Of a stretch of 64,000 nt of DNA, positions 55,272-63,532 are shown one piece after another (the stretch's first letter is position 1; each line of letters starts with the position of its first letter). The DNA lies in assembly GCF_016586355.1 (NCBI RefSeq), contig NZ_BLYI01000027.1, positions 1-64,000 on the forward strand, written 5' to 3'. The notes beneath the pieces are model-generated. The model had not been told where the DNA came from. It searched no databases and saw nothing but the letters and a program-made list of their open reading frames with translations. The translations under genes and the position numbers were made by a program. The DNA comes from Anaerostipes butyraticus (GTDB taxonomy: Bacteria > Bacillota > Clostridia > Lachnospirales > Lachnospiraceae).

Positions 55272-56960
55272 CAGATCCATGCCGCATAATGTTTCTTTTT
55301 CAATCAGACACCGATCCTGTTTTATTGTACTGTACAGACGATATCCGCCAGCAAAATTATAACATTCGTATCCATAACCCGATAAAATCCGGCACGCGAT
55401 ATAACTTCGGAGGCCGCTCTGACACATTACATATACCGGCCGGCTTTGTGAAATTTCATCCAGATGATCCCTCAATTCATCTACAGGAATATTGACGAAC
55501 CCATCCACATGGCCTCCGGCATATTCCATTTTTGTTCTGATATCCAGACGAATGACTCTTTCGTCCTGGGAAATTTTTTCTATGTCCTCCATATGGAACT
55601 GATGCAGCCTGCCTTCCTCTATATTGTCAATCATAAATCCCGCCATATTGACCGGATCTTTTGCTGAAGAATATGGCGGCGCGTAGGCAAGATCTAAATC
55701 TTTTAGATCACTGGCTTTCATGCCTGCATGAATTGCCGCTGCAATCACATCAATCCGCTTGTCCACTCCTTCATATCCCACAATCTGAGCTCCCAGAAGG
55801 CGGTATGTTTTTTTCTCAAAAATCACCTTCATAGTCATTACTTTTCCGCCGGGATAATATCCCGCATGACTCATAGGAGAAAGTATTACATAATCCGCAT
55901 CGATGCCTTCCTGCTCTGCCGTTTTCATATTGATTCCGGTTACGGCCGCTGTCAGGTCAAAAACTTTGATCACAGAACTGCCCAGAGATCCCTGGTAATG
56001 ACTGTCGCCTCCGCAAATGTTATCAGCGGCAATCCTTCCCTGTTTATTGGCGGGACCCGCAAGAGAAACCAGCGCATCCCGACCGGTCACGCAGTTCTTT
56101 ATCTGTACGGCGTCCCCTGCAGCATAAATATCCGGAATGGACGTTTCCATCCGGTCATTGACTGCAATGCTGCCCCGGATTCCCAGTTCTATGCCTGCTT
56201 CCGCCGCAAGATGTGTATCCGGCGTCACTCCGATTGCCAAAATCACCATATCAGCGCGAAGAGGCGCTTCATCCTCCAGAAGGACGTCAATTCCTTCTTC
56301 TTTCTGAACAAATCCTTCTACCGTGTGCCCCAAAGCCAGTTTCACTCCATGTTTCCGAACTGTTCCATGAATAAATGCTGCCATATCCGGATCAAAAGGG
56401 CTCATCAGCTGCTCCGGCTGCTGGACAATGGTCACATCCATTCCCAGTTCCCGCAGGTTTTCCACAAGTTCCAGCCCGATAAAGCCGCCTCCCGCCAAAA
56501 CTGCGGATTTCGGCTGATTTTCATCGATATATTCCCGGATCCTCAGGGTGTCTTCCACGGTGCGGAGCGTAAATACCTGCGGCAGTTCCATGCCGGACAA
56601 TCGTGGTTTTGTGGGAACCGCTCCCGGAGAAAGCAGCAATTTATCATACGTTTCTTCGAATTCCTGTCCATTTTCCAGATTTTTTACAGAAACGATTTTT
56701 CGCTCCGGATGGATGGCAGTTACTTCATGCTGTACTTTCATTTTAATCTGAAAACGTTCCAGAAAACTTTCCGGCGTCTGAAGCGTCAGTTCTTTTGAGT
56801 CTTCAATGATGCCGCCAATATAATATGGCAGCCCGCAGTTTGCATAGGATACATAACCGGAGCGCTCAAACACCGTGATTTCCGCTTTTTCATCCAACCT
56901 GCGGATTCTGGCGGCGGCTGTCGCGCCGCCTGCCACTCCGCCGACAATGATTACTTTCAT
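55266..56960 (-). CDS. CoA-disulfide reductase / NADH oxidase with C-terminal rhodanese domain
   Basis: The 564-residue flavoprotein has an FAD-binding N-terminus (VIIVGGVAGGATAAARIRRL), the redox-active Cys in SYANCGLPYYIGG near 43, an NAD-binding segment (SAVLAGGGFIGLELVENL near 155), IYAAGDAVQI near 280 and a C-terminal rhodanese domain (about 465-555) with active Cys in VYVMCQSGLRSYIA. Such proteins reduce CoA-, per- or polysulfides. It follows trxA by 14 bp in one operon. Confidence 0.92.
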   Translation of the reverse strand: MKVIIVGGVAGGATAAARIRRLDEKAEITVFERSGYVSYANCGLPYYIGGIIEDSKELTLQTPESFLERFQIKMKVQHEVTAIHPERKIVSVKNLENGQEFEETYDKLLLSPGAVPTKPRLSGMELPQVFTLRTVEDTLRIREYIDENQPKSAVLAGGGFIGLELVENLRELGMDVTIVQQPEQLMSPFDPDMAAFIHGTVRKHGVKLALGHTVEGFVQKEEGIDVLLEDEAPLRADMVILAIGVTPDTHLAAEAGIELGIRGSIAVNDRMETSIPDIYAAGDAVQIKNCVTGRDALVSLAGPANKQGRIAADNICGGDSHYQGSLGSSVIKVFDLTAAVTGINMKTAEQEGIDADYVILSPMSHAGYYPGGKVMTMKVIFEKKTYRLLGAQIVGYEGVDKRIDVIAAAIHAGMKASDLKDLDLAYAPPYSSAKDPVNMAGFMIDNIEEGRLHQFHMEDIEKISQDERVIRLDIRTKMEYAGGHVDGFVNIPVDELRDHLDEISQSRPVYVMCQSGLRSYIACRILSGYGYECYNFAGGYRLYSTIKQDRCLIEKETLCGMDLS

Positions 56961-56974
56961 ATTTCACGCCCTCC

Positions 56975-57280
56975 CTACAGCATTTTCAAAATCTGATCCT
57001 TTGGCCTCGCGCCTACAGATTTATTTACAATCTGACCATCTTTGATCACAACCAGCGTAGGGATACTCATTACCTGAAACTGGGATGCCAGTTCCGGCTG
57101 CTCATCTACATTGACTTTGGCAACTTTAATATCATTTCTTTCTGCCGCGATTTCCTCAATTACCGGCCCGAGCATCTGGCATGGTCCGCACCATGCGGCC
57201 CAGAAATCCACCAGAACCGGCTGATTTGCGTTCATTACTTCTTCCTGAAAATTGTTTTTATTGATATTGATTACAGACAT
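56975..57280 (-). CDS. trxA: Thioredoxin
   Basis: A 101-residue cytoplasmic thioredoxin with the redox motif in VDFWAAWCGPCQMLGPVIEE and the conserved cis-Pro in SIPTLVVIKDG. It probably works with the downstream disulfide reductase, for example by moving sulfur or reducing protein disulfides. AAAGGAGGACGATC precedes the ATG. Confidence 0.94.
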   Translation of the reverse strand: MSVININKNNFQEEVMNANQPVLVDFWAAWCGPCQMLGPVIEEIAAERNDIKVAKVNVDEQPELASQFQVMSIPTLVVIKDGQIVNKSVGARPKDQILKML

Positions 57281-57318
57281 TTGATCGTCCTCCTTTTTCT
57301 TTTGTATTTTATGGTTCC

Positions 57319-57360
57319 ATTATAACAGGAGGGCCATTCCTTTTCTGTGATTTTGTCACA
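57319..57360 (-). promoter_or_regulatory. trxA promoter with a Crp/Fnr-type palindrome at about -41
   Basis: On the minus strand TATAAT lies at 57319-57324 with no good -35 box. A perfect inverted repeat TGTGA-N5-TCACA lies at 57346-57360, centred near -41 from the predicted start, the place used by class II Crp/Fnr activators. A Crp/Fnr gene sits at the far end of the operon. Confidence 0.65.
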
Positions 57361-57371
57361 TAAGTGAATTC

Positions 57372-57503
57372 TCAGCTGATCGGCACATCGAACTTTTTCA
57401 ATTTTTCAAAAAGTTCCTGTGTTTCCGTTTTTTTATCTTCCGCTTTCTCCAGCTGTTTCCGGATTTCCTGCATTTCAATATCAGTTTCAACACAATTTTT
57501 CAC
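57372..57503 (-). CDS. 43-residue coiled-coil protein coupled to the membrane-protein gene
   Basis: The GTG at 57503 overlaps the upstream stop as GTGA, with AAAGGA about 10 bp ahead. It encodes 43 residues (VKNCVETDIEMQEIRKQLEK, then a charged helix ending FDVPIS). The heptad-like pattern suggests a short coiled coil. Translational coupling makes it likely to be real. No family recognised. Confidence 0.5.
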   Translation of the reverse strand: MKNCVETDIEMQEIRKQLEKAEDKKTETQELFEKLKKFDVPIS

Positions 57504-57871
57504 TGCTGCAGTCCTTTGGTCAGAGGAATCAGGCATAACAGCAGAATGATTCCGACAAGTCCGATAACGATTCCAAGAATCATATTGCTCCATACCATTG
57601 TCAGGCACATACCAACTCCCAATGTCAGAGCTCCGATAACACCGAGAAGTATCGTACCAATGGTCTTTGCTGATATATGAATCGGATCTTTGTGCTCCAT
57701 CTTTCTCCATACAATTACCATAATAATAAGAACAGCGATGCCAATAATGCCCATAATGACGCCCGGACGGAAGGCATTCCACTCCAGAATCAACGCCATA
57801 CACATACCAAGGGCAAACAATACCGCTCCTATGGTTCCCAAAATCATTGCTGCAAAATTACTCTTTTTCAT
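57500..57871 (-). CDS. Small four-helix membrane protein
   Basis: A 123-residue protein with two pairs of hydrophobic helices, the pairs resembling each other (ILGTIGAVLFALGMCMALI near 10-28 and ILLGVIGALTLGVGMCLTMV near 74-93). This suggests an internal duplication. AAGGAGAAATAGAA precedes the ATG. It is followed by a coupled 43-residue gene and preceded by the long hairpin-repeat region. No function recognised. Confidence 0.7.
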   Translation of the reverse strand: MKKSNFAAMILGTIGAVLFALGMCMALILEWNAFRPGVIMGIIGIAVLIIMVIVWRKMEHKDPIHISAKTIGTILLGVIGALTLGVGMCLTMVWSNMILGIVIGLVGIILLLCLIPLTKGLQQ

Positions 57872-57984
57872 TTCTATTTCTCCTTCCTTTTGTTTCTCTT
57901 GATATACATAAGATACTCTTAAAGCATTGATAAAACGTTTCTGTTTTATTTCCGAAATGTTAATCCCGGCAATTTTGCAGCGAT

Positions 57985-58380
57985 TCCTCCTCCTTTGATT
58001 TTTTACACCTCCGGAGGTTCTTCTTTCTTGGTTTCATCCTCCTGAAAAAATTTTCTAATCCATGAGAGACTTTTTCCCACAGCTTATCTCCTCTTCTTGC
58101 CGATCTATTCCTCCTGGGAGGTTCTTTCTCCGTACTTATTTTCTCCTATATAAGCTTTTTAACCCACAGGAGGTTTTTTATCTCCTCCTATATATTTTTG
58201 GTGATCCACAGGAGGTTCTTTACCAAGTTTATCTCCTCCCATATGGTTTTAGGAATCCATGGGAGGTCATTTCTTTATAATGGTGTCCTCCCATATGAGA
58301 TTTTGATCCACCGGGAGCTTTTTCTTCATAATTACTTCCTCCTGCACAGACTTTTTAATTTTCCGGATGCTCCCTCCCAG
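57985..58380. repeat. Array of about seven ~50-bp hairpin units
   Basis: The 703-bp gap between genes holds degenerate tandem units of the form CTCCTCC-YATATGG ... TCCAYRGGAGG-TTCTTT. The GGAGG-like cores are centred near 58013, 58066, 58118, 58170, 58213, 58262 and 58314, so the period is 43-53 bp. CCTCC and GGAGG in each unit can pair into a hairpin followed by a T-rich stretch. A shorter version of the same arrangement lies at 12.9 kb. No protein-coding gene is convincing here. Confidence 0.75.
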
Positions 58381-58414
58381 AAAAACAGTTCTATTCCTTA
58401 CTTCCCCTATATCG

Positions 58415-58512
58415 GACAAAGAGCCGAAAAAGATCAGATGTATTTTCACACATCTGATCTTGATCACAATTTTAAATTTCCCCCCCCCCATACTTGACAA
58501 AGAGCCAAAAAA
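58415..58512. repeat. Stem-loop end module of the hairpin array (copy 2)
   Basis: AGATCAGATG / CATCTGATCT form a perfect 10-bp stem at 58431-58460, followed by ATCACAATTTTAAATTT, as at 12.97 kb. It is bordered by two related direct repeats, TCGGACAAAGAGCCGAAAAA on the left and CTTGACAAAGAGCCAAAAAA on the right. A run of ten C residues (58480-58489) replaces the ATCTCC seen in the other copy. Confidence 0.75.
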
Positions 58513-58516
58513 CTTA

Positions 58517-58546
58517 AGGCTTCCGGTCACGAATGACCGAAAGCCT
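58517..58546 (-). terminator. Terminator of the GGGtGRT gene
   Basis: AGGCTTCCGGTCA / TGACCGAAAGCCT arms (one mismatch) with a 4-nt loop, followed in the minus direction by TAAGTTTTTTGG. It lies just past the stop at 58575. Confidence 0.8.
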
Positions 58547-58574
58547 CAGTTTTACGTTATTTTTTTGTTATGAA

Positions 58575-59585
58575 TTAGAACTTTCCTGCTTTAGCGGCTT
58601 CTTCAATAGAAACAGCTACAGCAACAGTAGCACCTACCATTGGATTGTTACCCATTCCGATAAGACCCATCATTTCTACATGGGCTGGTACAGAAGAAGA
58701 TCCAGCGAACTGTGCATCACTATGCATACGTCCCATTGTATCTGTCATACCATAGGAAGCTGGTCCTGCAGCCATGTTGTCCGGATGAAGTGTACGTCCT
58801 GTTCCTCCACCAGAAGCTACAGAGAAGTATTTCTTGCCCTGCTCGATACATTCTTTCTTGTATGTACCTGCAACCGGATGCTGGAAACGTGTAGGGTTTG
58901 TAGAGTTACCTGTGATAGATACGTCTACACCCTCTTTGTGCATGATAGCAACACCTTCTCTTACATCGTTTGCTCCATAGCAGTTAACCTTAGCTCTTAA
59001 TCCGTCAGAGTAAGATTTTCTGAAGACTTCTTTTACTTCGCCTGTGTAATAATCCATTTCAGTTTCAACATATGTAAATCCGTTGATTCTTGAGATGATC
59101 TGAGCAGCGTCTTTTCCTAAACCATTCAGGATAACTCTTAAAGGTTTTTTACGAACTTTGTTTGCTTTTTCAGCAATTCCAATAGCTCCTTCAGCAGCAG
59201 CGAAAGACTCATGTCCTGCAAGGAAAGCAAAACATTCTGTTTCTTCTTCCAGAAGCATCTTTCCTAAGTTTCCATGTCCAAGACCTACTTTACGCTGATC
59301 AGCTACAGATCCTGGAATACAGAATGCCTGAAGTCCTTCTCCAATTGCTGCAGCAGCATCTGCAGCTCTTCTGCATCCTTTTTTGATTGCAATTGCTGCA
59401 CCAACTGTATAAGCCCATTTTGCGTTTTCGAAACAGATCGGCTGAACTGATTCTACCTGAGCGTATACGTCTAATCCTGCAGCTTTTGTAACTTCAGCAG
59501 CTTCTTCAATAGAATTGATTCCGTACTCTTTTAATACAGCAAGAATCTGTTTTTCTCTTCTTTCATATGATTCAAATAAAGCCAT
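58575..59585 (-). CDS. GGGtGRT family protein
   Basis: The 336-residue protein contains the name-giving motif in SVASGGGTGRTLHPDN near 265, with conserved flanks (GCRRAADAAAAIGEGLQAFC, GLGHGNLGKMLL, CFAFLAGHESFAAAEGAIG). The family is conserved in anaerobic Firmicutes but has no established biochemical role. The NifU-like gene lies 13 bp upstream, so a link to Fe-S or metal handling is inferred from context. Strong terminator follows. Confidence 0.85.
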   Translation of the reverse strand: MALFESYERREKQILAVLKEYGINSIEEAAEVTKAAGLDVYAQVESVQPICFENAKWAYTVGAAIAIKKGCRRAADAAAAIGEGLQAFCIPGSVADQRKVGLGHGNLGKMLLEEETECFAFLAGHESFAAAEGAIGIAEKANKVRKKPLRVILNGLGKDAAQIISRINGFTYVETEMDYYTGEVKEVFRKSYSDGLRAKVNCYGANDVREGVAIMHKEGVDVSITGNSTNPTRFQHPVAGTYKKECIEQGKKYFSVASGGGTGRTLHPDNMAAGPASYGMTDTMGRMHSDAQFAGSSSVPAHVEMMGLIGMGNNPMVGATVAVAVSIEEAAKAGKF

Positions 59586-59598
59586 TCTTCGTTACCTC

Positions 59599-60291
59599 CT
59601 ATTGTTCTCTCGGGTCAATGATCTTAACGGCGTCATCTACACGTCCGTACTGACCTTTTGCCTTGTCCATAGCTGTCTGCGCATCGTCTCCGCCTTTGAT
59701 GAAGTCCATCATTCTACCAAAGTTAAGATACTGGTATCCGATGATTTCATCATCTTCGTTCAGAGCGATTCCTGTTACGTAGCCTTCAGCCATTTCCAGA
59801 TAACGAGGACCTTTTTTGAGAGTTCCGTACATTGTACCAACCTGAGATCTAAGACCTTTTCCTAAGTCTTCAAGTCCGGCACCGATTGCAAGTCCATCTT
59901 CAGAGAAAGCACTCTGAGATCTTCCATATACAATCTGTAAGAATAATTCTCTCATTGCTGTATTGATTGCATCACAAACCAAGTCTGTATTCAAAGCTTC
60001 CAGGATAGTTCTTCCTGGTAAGATTTCGGATGCCATAGCAGCTGAATGTGTCATTCCGGAACATCCGATTGTTTCTACTAATGCTTCCTGAATAATACCT
60101 TCTTTTACATTAAGAGTTAATTTACAACCTCCCTGCTGAGGTGCACACCAGCCAATACCATGTGTCAATCCTGAAATGTCAGCAACATCTTTTGCTTTTA
60201 CCCATTTTGCTTCTTCAGGAATCGGTGCAGCTCCATGGTTTACGCCCTGGGCTACTGTACACATTTGTTCTACTTCATGTGAATAAATCAT
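59599..60291 (-). CDS. Iron-sulfur cluster scaffold-like protein (NifU/IscU N-terminal type)
   Basis: The 230-residue protein has Cys residues in places resembling U-type scaffolds: GIGWCAPQQGGCKLTLNV near 48-58, VETIGCSGMTHSAAMASEIL near 73-92 and NTDLVCDAIN near 105. It is longer than classic IscU. It forms a two-gene unit with the GGGtGRT gene. GAAAGGAG precedes the start. The exact role is inferred, and no cysteine desulfurase is nearby. Confidence 0.8.
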   Translation of the reverse strand: MIYSHEVEQMCTVAQGVNHGAAPIPEEAKWVKAKDVADISGLTHGIGWCAPQQGGCKLTLNVKEGIIQEALVETIGCSGMTHSAAMASEILPGRTILEALNTDLVCDAINTAMRELFLQIVYGRSQSAFSEDGLAIGAGLEDLGKGLRSQVGTMYGTLKKGPRYLEMAEGYVTGIALNEDDEIIGYQYLNFGRMMDFIKGGDDAQTAMDKAKGQYGRVDDAVKIIDPREQ

Positions 60292-60479
60292 GTTGAAACT
60301 CCTTTCAGTATTAAAAATAACAACCTTATTTTAGCATATCGTTAAAAATAAAACAACAAAATCTATGAATATCTTCGAAAAGTCAAAAATTTAACTTTTC
60401 TTTGTTTTTCTCTTATCTTTTTTGCTATAATACCTGTTGAATAAAAACGATCAATAATAAGAATGAAAGGATAACCATC
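60292..60479. promoter_or_regulatory. Divergent promoter region, NifU-like gene and moaC
   Basis: On the plus strand an extended -10 (TGCTATAAT, core at 60426-60431) precedes moaC. On the minus strand TGCTAAAAT with TTGTTT 17 bp upstream can serve the scaffold gene. No regulatory repeat was seen. Confidence 0.5.
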
Positions 60480-60956
60480 ATGGGATTTACACATTTTGAT
60501 GAAAATGGAAAGGCCTTTATGGTAGATGTTACAAACAAAAAGGAAACTGTACGCACCGCTGAAGCCGTTGGGACGATCAAAGTCAGTAAAGAGGTTTATG
60601 AGGCTGTAAAAAGCGGAACTGTAGGAAAAGGAGATGTACTTGGTGTTGCCACCACTGCAGGAATTATGGGTGCCAAGCACACTTCTGATCTGATTCCTAT
60701 GTGCCACATCCTGCCGATTACCAACTGCAGCATCCAGTTTGAACTGGATCCGGAAGAATATGCGATCCACTGTACCTGCACGGTTAAAGTAACCGGAAAA
60801 ACAGGTGTGGAGATGGAAGCTCTGACCGGAGTCAGCACTGCACTGCTTACTGTCTATGATATGTGCAAGGCAATTGATAAATCAATGGAAATCAGCGGCA
60901 TTTATCTGCGCAGAAAAACCGGAGGAAAAAGCGGAGAAATTATAAATATGAAATAA
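60480..60956 (+). CDS. moaC: Cyclic pyranopterin monophosphate synthase
   Basis: Carries out the second step of molybdenum cofactor synthesis. The 158-residue protein shows family motifs: [35 protein letters not shown] near 64-82, [25 protein letters not shown] near 110-135 and the C-terminal GGKSG. No other moa genes are in the window, so it is encoded separately here. Confidence 0.95.
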   Translation: MGFTHFDENGKAFMVDVTNKKETVRTAEAVGTIKVSKEVYEAVKSGTVGKGDVLGVATTAGIMGAKHTSDLIPMCHILPITNCSIQFELDPEEYAIHCTCTVKVTGKTGVEMEALTGVSTALLTVYDMCKAIDKSMEISGIYLRRKTGGKSGEIINMK

Positions 60957-60970
60957 TTTTAATATCAAAA

Positions 60971-61010
60971 AGCCATTGTAAAATAGAAATTTATCTATTC
61001 TACAATGGCT
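60971..61010. terminator. Bidirectional terminator between moaC and the lipoprotein gene
   Basis: AGCCATTGTAAAATAG / CTATTCTACAATGGCT form a 16-bp stem (one mismatch) with an 8-nt loop, followed by TTTTTGATATT on the minus strand. Confidence 0.8.
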
Positions 61011-61025
61011 CTTACGTTCTCTCTA

Positions 61026-61916
61026 CTATTTCAGTATCTTCTCCAGGCTGGTCAGATTTTTCTCAGAAATCCGATAGAATGTCTGATTTCCGCCTTTATT
61101 TTCTATGCAGATGATCTTGTCATCACTGTTAATCTGAACTTTCGTCACTGTTCCTTTTGTGTAAAAACGGTATTCATCCCAGTCATCGGTATCATAATTT
61201 GCATTATCAATCTTATTATTGATGATTCCTGCAAGTATTTTAGAAGCGTTAATTGCATCTGTGCTGTATTTCAGCTTTTCATCTGTAACAATCAAATCCG
61301 CGTCTGCGATCCGATCTGCAAAATCATCATAAGATTTCTGCACTGCTGCATCAATCAGGGCGTCTCCAAGAACGGATGCTCCATTATAAGCATATACATT
61401 CGATGGAATATCATCGAATACAAGAAAACTATCTCCATACACTTTAAATTCAAACGTTGTATTATCCTCATCCATAAGAGCATAAGAATAATAATCATCG
61501 TAAGTGTCTTCCAGATCATCCGGTGTTACCCCAAGAACCCGGTTGCAGCCTGTTATGATCTCTTTGGCATAATCACAGACCGGTGTATTGGTCACAGCAA
61601 ATGTTTTTTCTTTGACAGAATCTGCCGTAAAATCCACTTTTCCGATGATACTGTCTTTGATCTGACTCTTATAATCGGCAAGCTTTTCATCTCCTGAAGC
61701 TTCCTGGATTGACTGAATCTGCTTATTCAAAGAACTGGTTTTTTTCTTTTCATCCTTCAGCTGCTGTGAAACCTTGTCATAGTCATCCTTCAGATCCTGA
61801 TAGTATTCTGATTCTTCTACAGAACTTTTGGAAGGCTTAAAACATCCGGTTACTCCCAGCGCAAGACCGGCAAGCAAAACAGAAGCTGCCAGTTTTTTTA
61901 TTGGTTTCTTTCTCAT
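61026..61916 (-). CDS. Putative lipoprotein with N-terminal coiled coil
   Basis: The ATG at 61916 has AAAGGA 6 bp upstream. The 296-residue protein has a signal peptide with lipobox GVTGC (Cys near 25). A charged coiled coil at about 35-75 follows, then a globular part rich in Asp/Tyr. It should be anchored outside the membrane. No family or partner recognised; it follows the hexapeptide protein gene by 17 bp. Confidence 0.75.
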   Translation of the reverse strand: MRKKPIKKLAASVLLAGLALGVTGCFKPSKSSVEESEYYQDLKDDYDKVSQQLKDEKKKTSSLNKQIQSIQEASGDEKLADYKSQIKDSIIGKVDFTADSVKEKTFAVTNTPVCDYAKEIITGCNRVLGVTPDDLEDTYDDYYSYALMDEDNTTFEFKVYGDSFLVFDDIPSNVYAYNGASVLGDALIDAAVQKSYDDFADRIADADLIVTDEKLKYSTDAINASKILAGIINNKIDNANYDTDDWDEYRFYTKGTVTKVQINSDDKIICIENKGGNQTFYRISEKNLTSLEKILK

Positions 61917-61933
61917 AAGCATTCCTTTCCGGG

Positions 61934-62602
61934 TTAGTACTTTTCTGCGATCTCCCCTGCTCTTTTATAAATACTTTCCGGCTTGATATATCCTCTCACC
62001 ATAGAAAGCGGATATATATTGGTGTGTCTTCCTACAACAGAGCCAGGATTTAAAATGGTTCCGCATCCAACTTCTACATAATCTCCAAGGATTGCTCCGA
62101 TTTTTTTCCTGCCTGTTTCGATTTTTTCATCCCCGTTTTTGATCACTACGTTGGTTTTATCAGATTTCACATTTGAAGTAATGGATCCTGCTCCCATATG
62201 GGACTTATATCCCAGAATGGAATCTCCTACATAATTATAATGAGGAACCTGAACACAGTTAAACAAAATGTCATTTTTAATCTCTGTGGAATTTCCTACC
62301 ACACATCCGGCTCCGATCAGGGCATTCCCCCGGATAAAGGCTCCCGGACGAACTTCTGTATCCGGTCCGATAATCGCCGGCCCGCAGATTGTCGCTGTTT
62401 TAGCAATGGCTGCGCTTTTTGCAATCCAGATATCCTCTTCCACCTGATCATATTCCTCTTTTGGCAGTTTTGGCCCCGCTTCCAGAATAAAATCTTTAAT
62501 CAGCGGCAAAATTTCCCATGGATATGTTGTCTGCTCAAATAACTCTCCTGCAATCGTCTGATCCATGTGCAGAAACAATTTCTGATTTGTCATTTCTTCC
62601 AT
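61934..62602 (-). CDS. Left-handed beta-helix (hexapeptide) sugar-nucleotide-type protein
   Basis: The start at 62602 has AAAGGAG upstream; a longer reading overlaps cysK. The 222-residue protein has an N-terminal helical part and hexapeptide repeats (AIAKTATICGPAIIGPDTEV, GAFIRGNALIGAGCVVGNST, MGAGSITSNVKSD, VGCGTILNPGSVVG), like the C-terminal half of GlmU-type nucleotidyltransferases. The nucleotidyltransferase domain itself is absent, so it may be an acyltransferase or a regulator. Function not proven. Confidence 0.72.
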   Translation of the reverse strand: MEEMTNQKLFLHMDQTIAGELFEQTTYPWEILPLIKDFILEAGPKLPKEEYDQVEEDIWIAKSAAIAKTATICGPAIIGPDTEVRPGAFIRGNALIGAGCVVGNSTEIKNDILFNCVQVPHYNYVGDSILGYKSHMGAGSITSNVKSDKTNVVIKNGDEKIETGRKKIGAILGDYVEVGCGTILNPGSVVGRHTNIYPLSMVRGYIKPESIYKRAGEIAEKY

Positions 62603-62615
62603 ATCATTTTCTCCT

Positions 62616-63518
62616 TTAAAATAATCCCACACTGAAGTAACGCTCTGCCCGGTCTGGAAGCACCGTTGCAATTACTTTATCCTTTCCATACTTTTCTGCC
62701 ATCTTTCTGGCTGTATAGATATTGGCTCCGGAAGAAGTGCCGCACAGGATTCCATAGACTTCCGCAAGTTCCCTGGCAGTTGCAATTGCATCTTCATCTG
62801 ACACTTCCACAACTTCCGTCACAATCTCAGGATTCAGGATTGCCGGAATAAATCCATCTCCAATTCCCTGAATCTGATGAAGTCCCGGTTCCTGCCCCAG
62901 AAGAGCAGATACCCCTTTAGGCTCAGCTGCGATGATCTTTGTGTCCGGGTTTTGTTCCAGCAGATACTTAGCGATTCCTGCCATAGTTCCACCGCTTCCT
63001 ACACCGGAAACAAAAATATCAATCTTTTTGCCAAGCTGTTCGCACAGTTCTCTGGCGGTTGTCTTGTAATGAGCATCCGTATTTGCCGGATTTTCAAACT
63101 GCTGAGGCATAAAATACTCATCGGATGACGCGGCGATCTCCTCTGCTTTTCGGACTGCGCCGTCTACATTTTCATCTGCAGGAGTCAGAATAAGCTCTGC
63201 TCCCAATGCCTTAATCAGCTTTCTTCTCTCTTCGCTCATATTTTCAGGCATTACGATGATGACTTTGTATCCCATCCGTACACCGCAGAACGCCAGCCCG
63301 ATTCCCGTATTGCCGGAAGTCGGTTCGATGACTGTCATGCCTGGTTTTAATTTCCCGCTTTTTTCAGCTTCTTCCAGCATGTTTTTAGCAACCCGGTCTT
63401 TGATGCTTCCGCCCGGATTTAAAAACTCAGCTTTTGCATATATCTTATATCCCATCATTTTCTCAAAACTGATCAATGGTGTATTTCCAATTAAATCCAA
63501 CATATTTTCAACATACAT
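62616..63518 (-). CDS. cysK: Cysteine synthase (O-acetylserine sulfhydrylase)
   Basis: Makes cysteine from O-acetylserine and sulfide, so it can use the sulfide from the reductase at 37 kb. The 300-residue PLP enzyme has the PLP Lys in NPGGSIKDRVAKNML near 40, the substrate loop PTSGNTGIGLAF near 65-77, the phosphate cup SGVGSGGTMAGI near 172-183 and the late GILCGTSSGAN. AGGAGG precedes the start. Confidence 0.92.
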   Translation of the reverse strand: MYVENMLDLIGNTPLISFEKMMGYKIYAKAEFLNPGGSIKDRVAKNMLEEAEKSGKLKPGMTVIEPTSGNTGIGLAFCGVRMGYKVIIVMPENMSEERRKLIKALGAELILTPADENVDGAVRKAEEIAASSDEYFMPQQFENPANTDAHYKTTARELCEQLGKKIDIFVSGVGSGGTMAGIAKYLLEQNPDTKIIAAEPKGVSALLGQEPGLHQIQGIGDGFIPAILNPEIVTEVVEVSDEDAIATARELAEVYGILCGTSSGANIYTARKMAEKYGKDKVIATVLPDRAERYFSVGLF

Positions 63519-63532
63519 TTTCAGAAAGCCTC

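Noticed and set aside
55728-56798. Long plus-strand open frame opposite the CoA-disulfide reductase gene
   Set aside because: Antisense shadow with low-complexity, His/Arg-rich composition. The opposite strand has all flavoenzyme motifs.
57372-57803. 143-codon minus-strand frame overlapping the small membrane protein gene
   Set aside because: The upstream part is an out-of-frame shadow rich in Tyr/Arg/Ser. Only the last 43 codons, with a coupled GTG start, are kept as a candidate gene.
57985-58380. CRISPR array
   Set aside because: Units are degenerate and contiguous, with no constant repeat alternating with unique spacers, and no cas gene is present.
58062-58497. Plus-strand open frames over the hairpin array with repeated NPQEV-like segments
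   Set aside because: The peptide repeats follow from the DNA repeat. Starts have no proper ribosome site and the frame changes between units.
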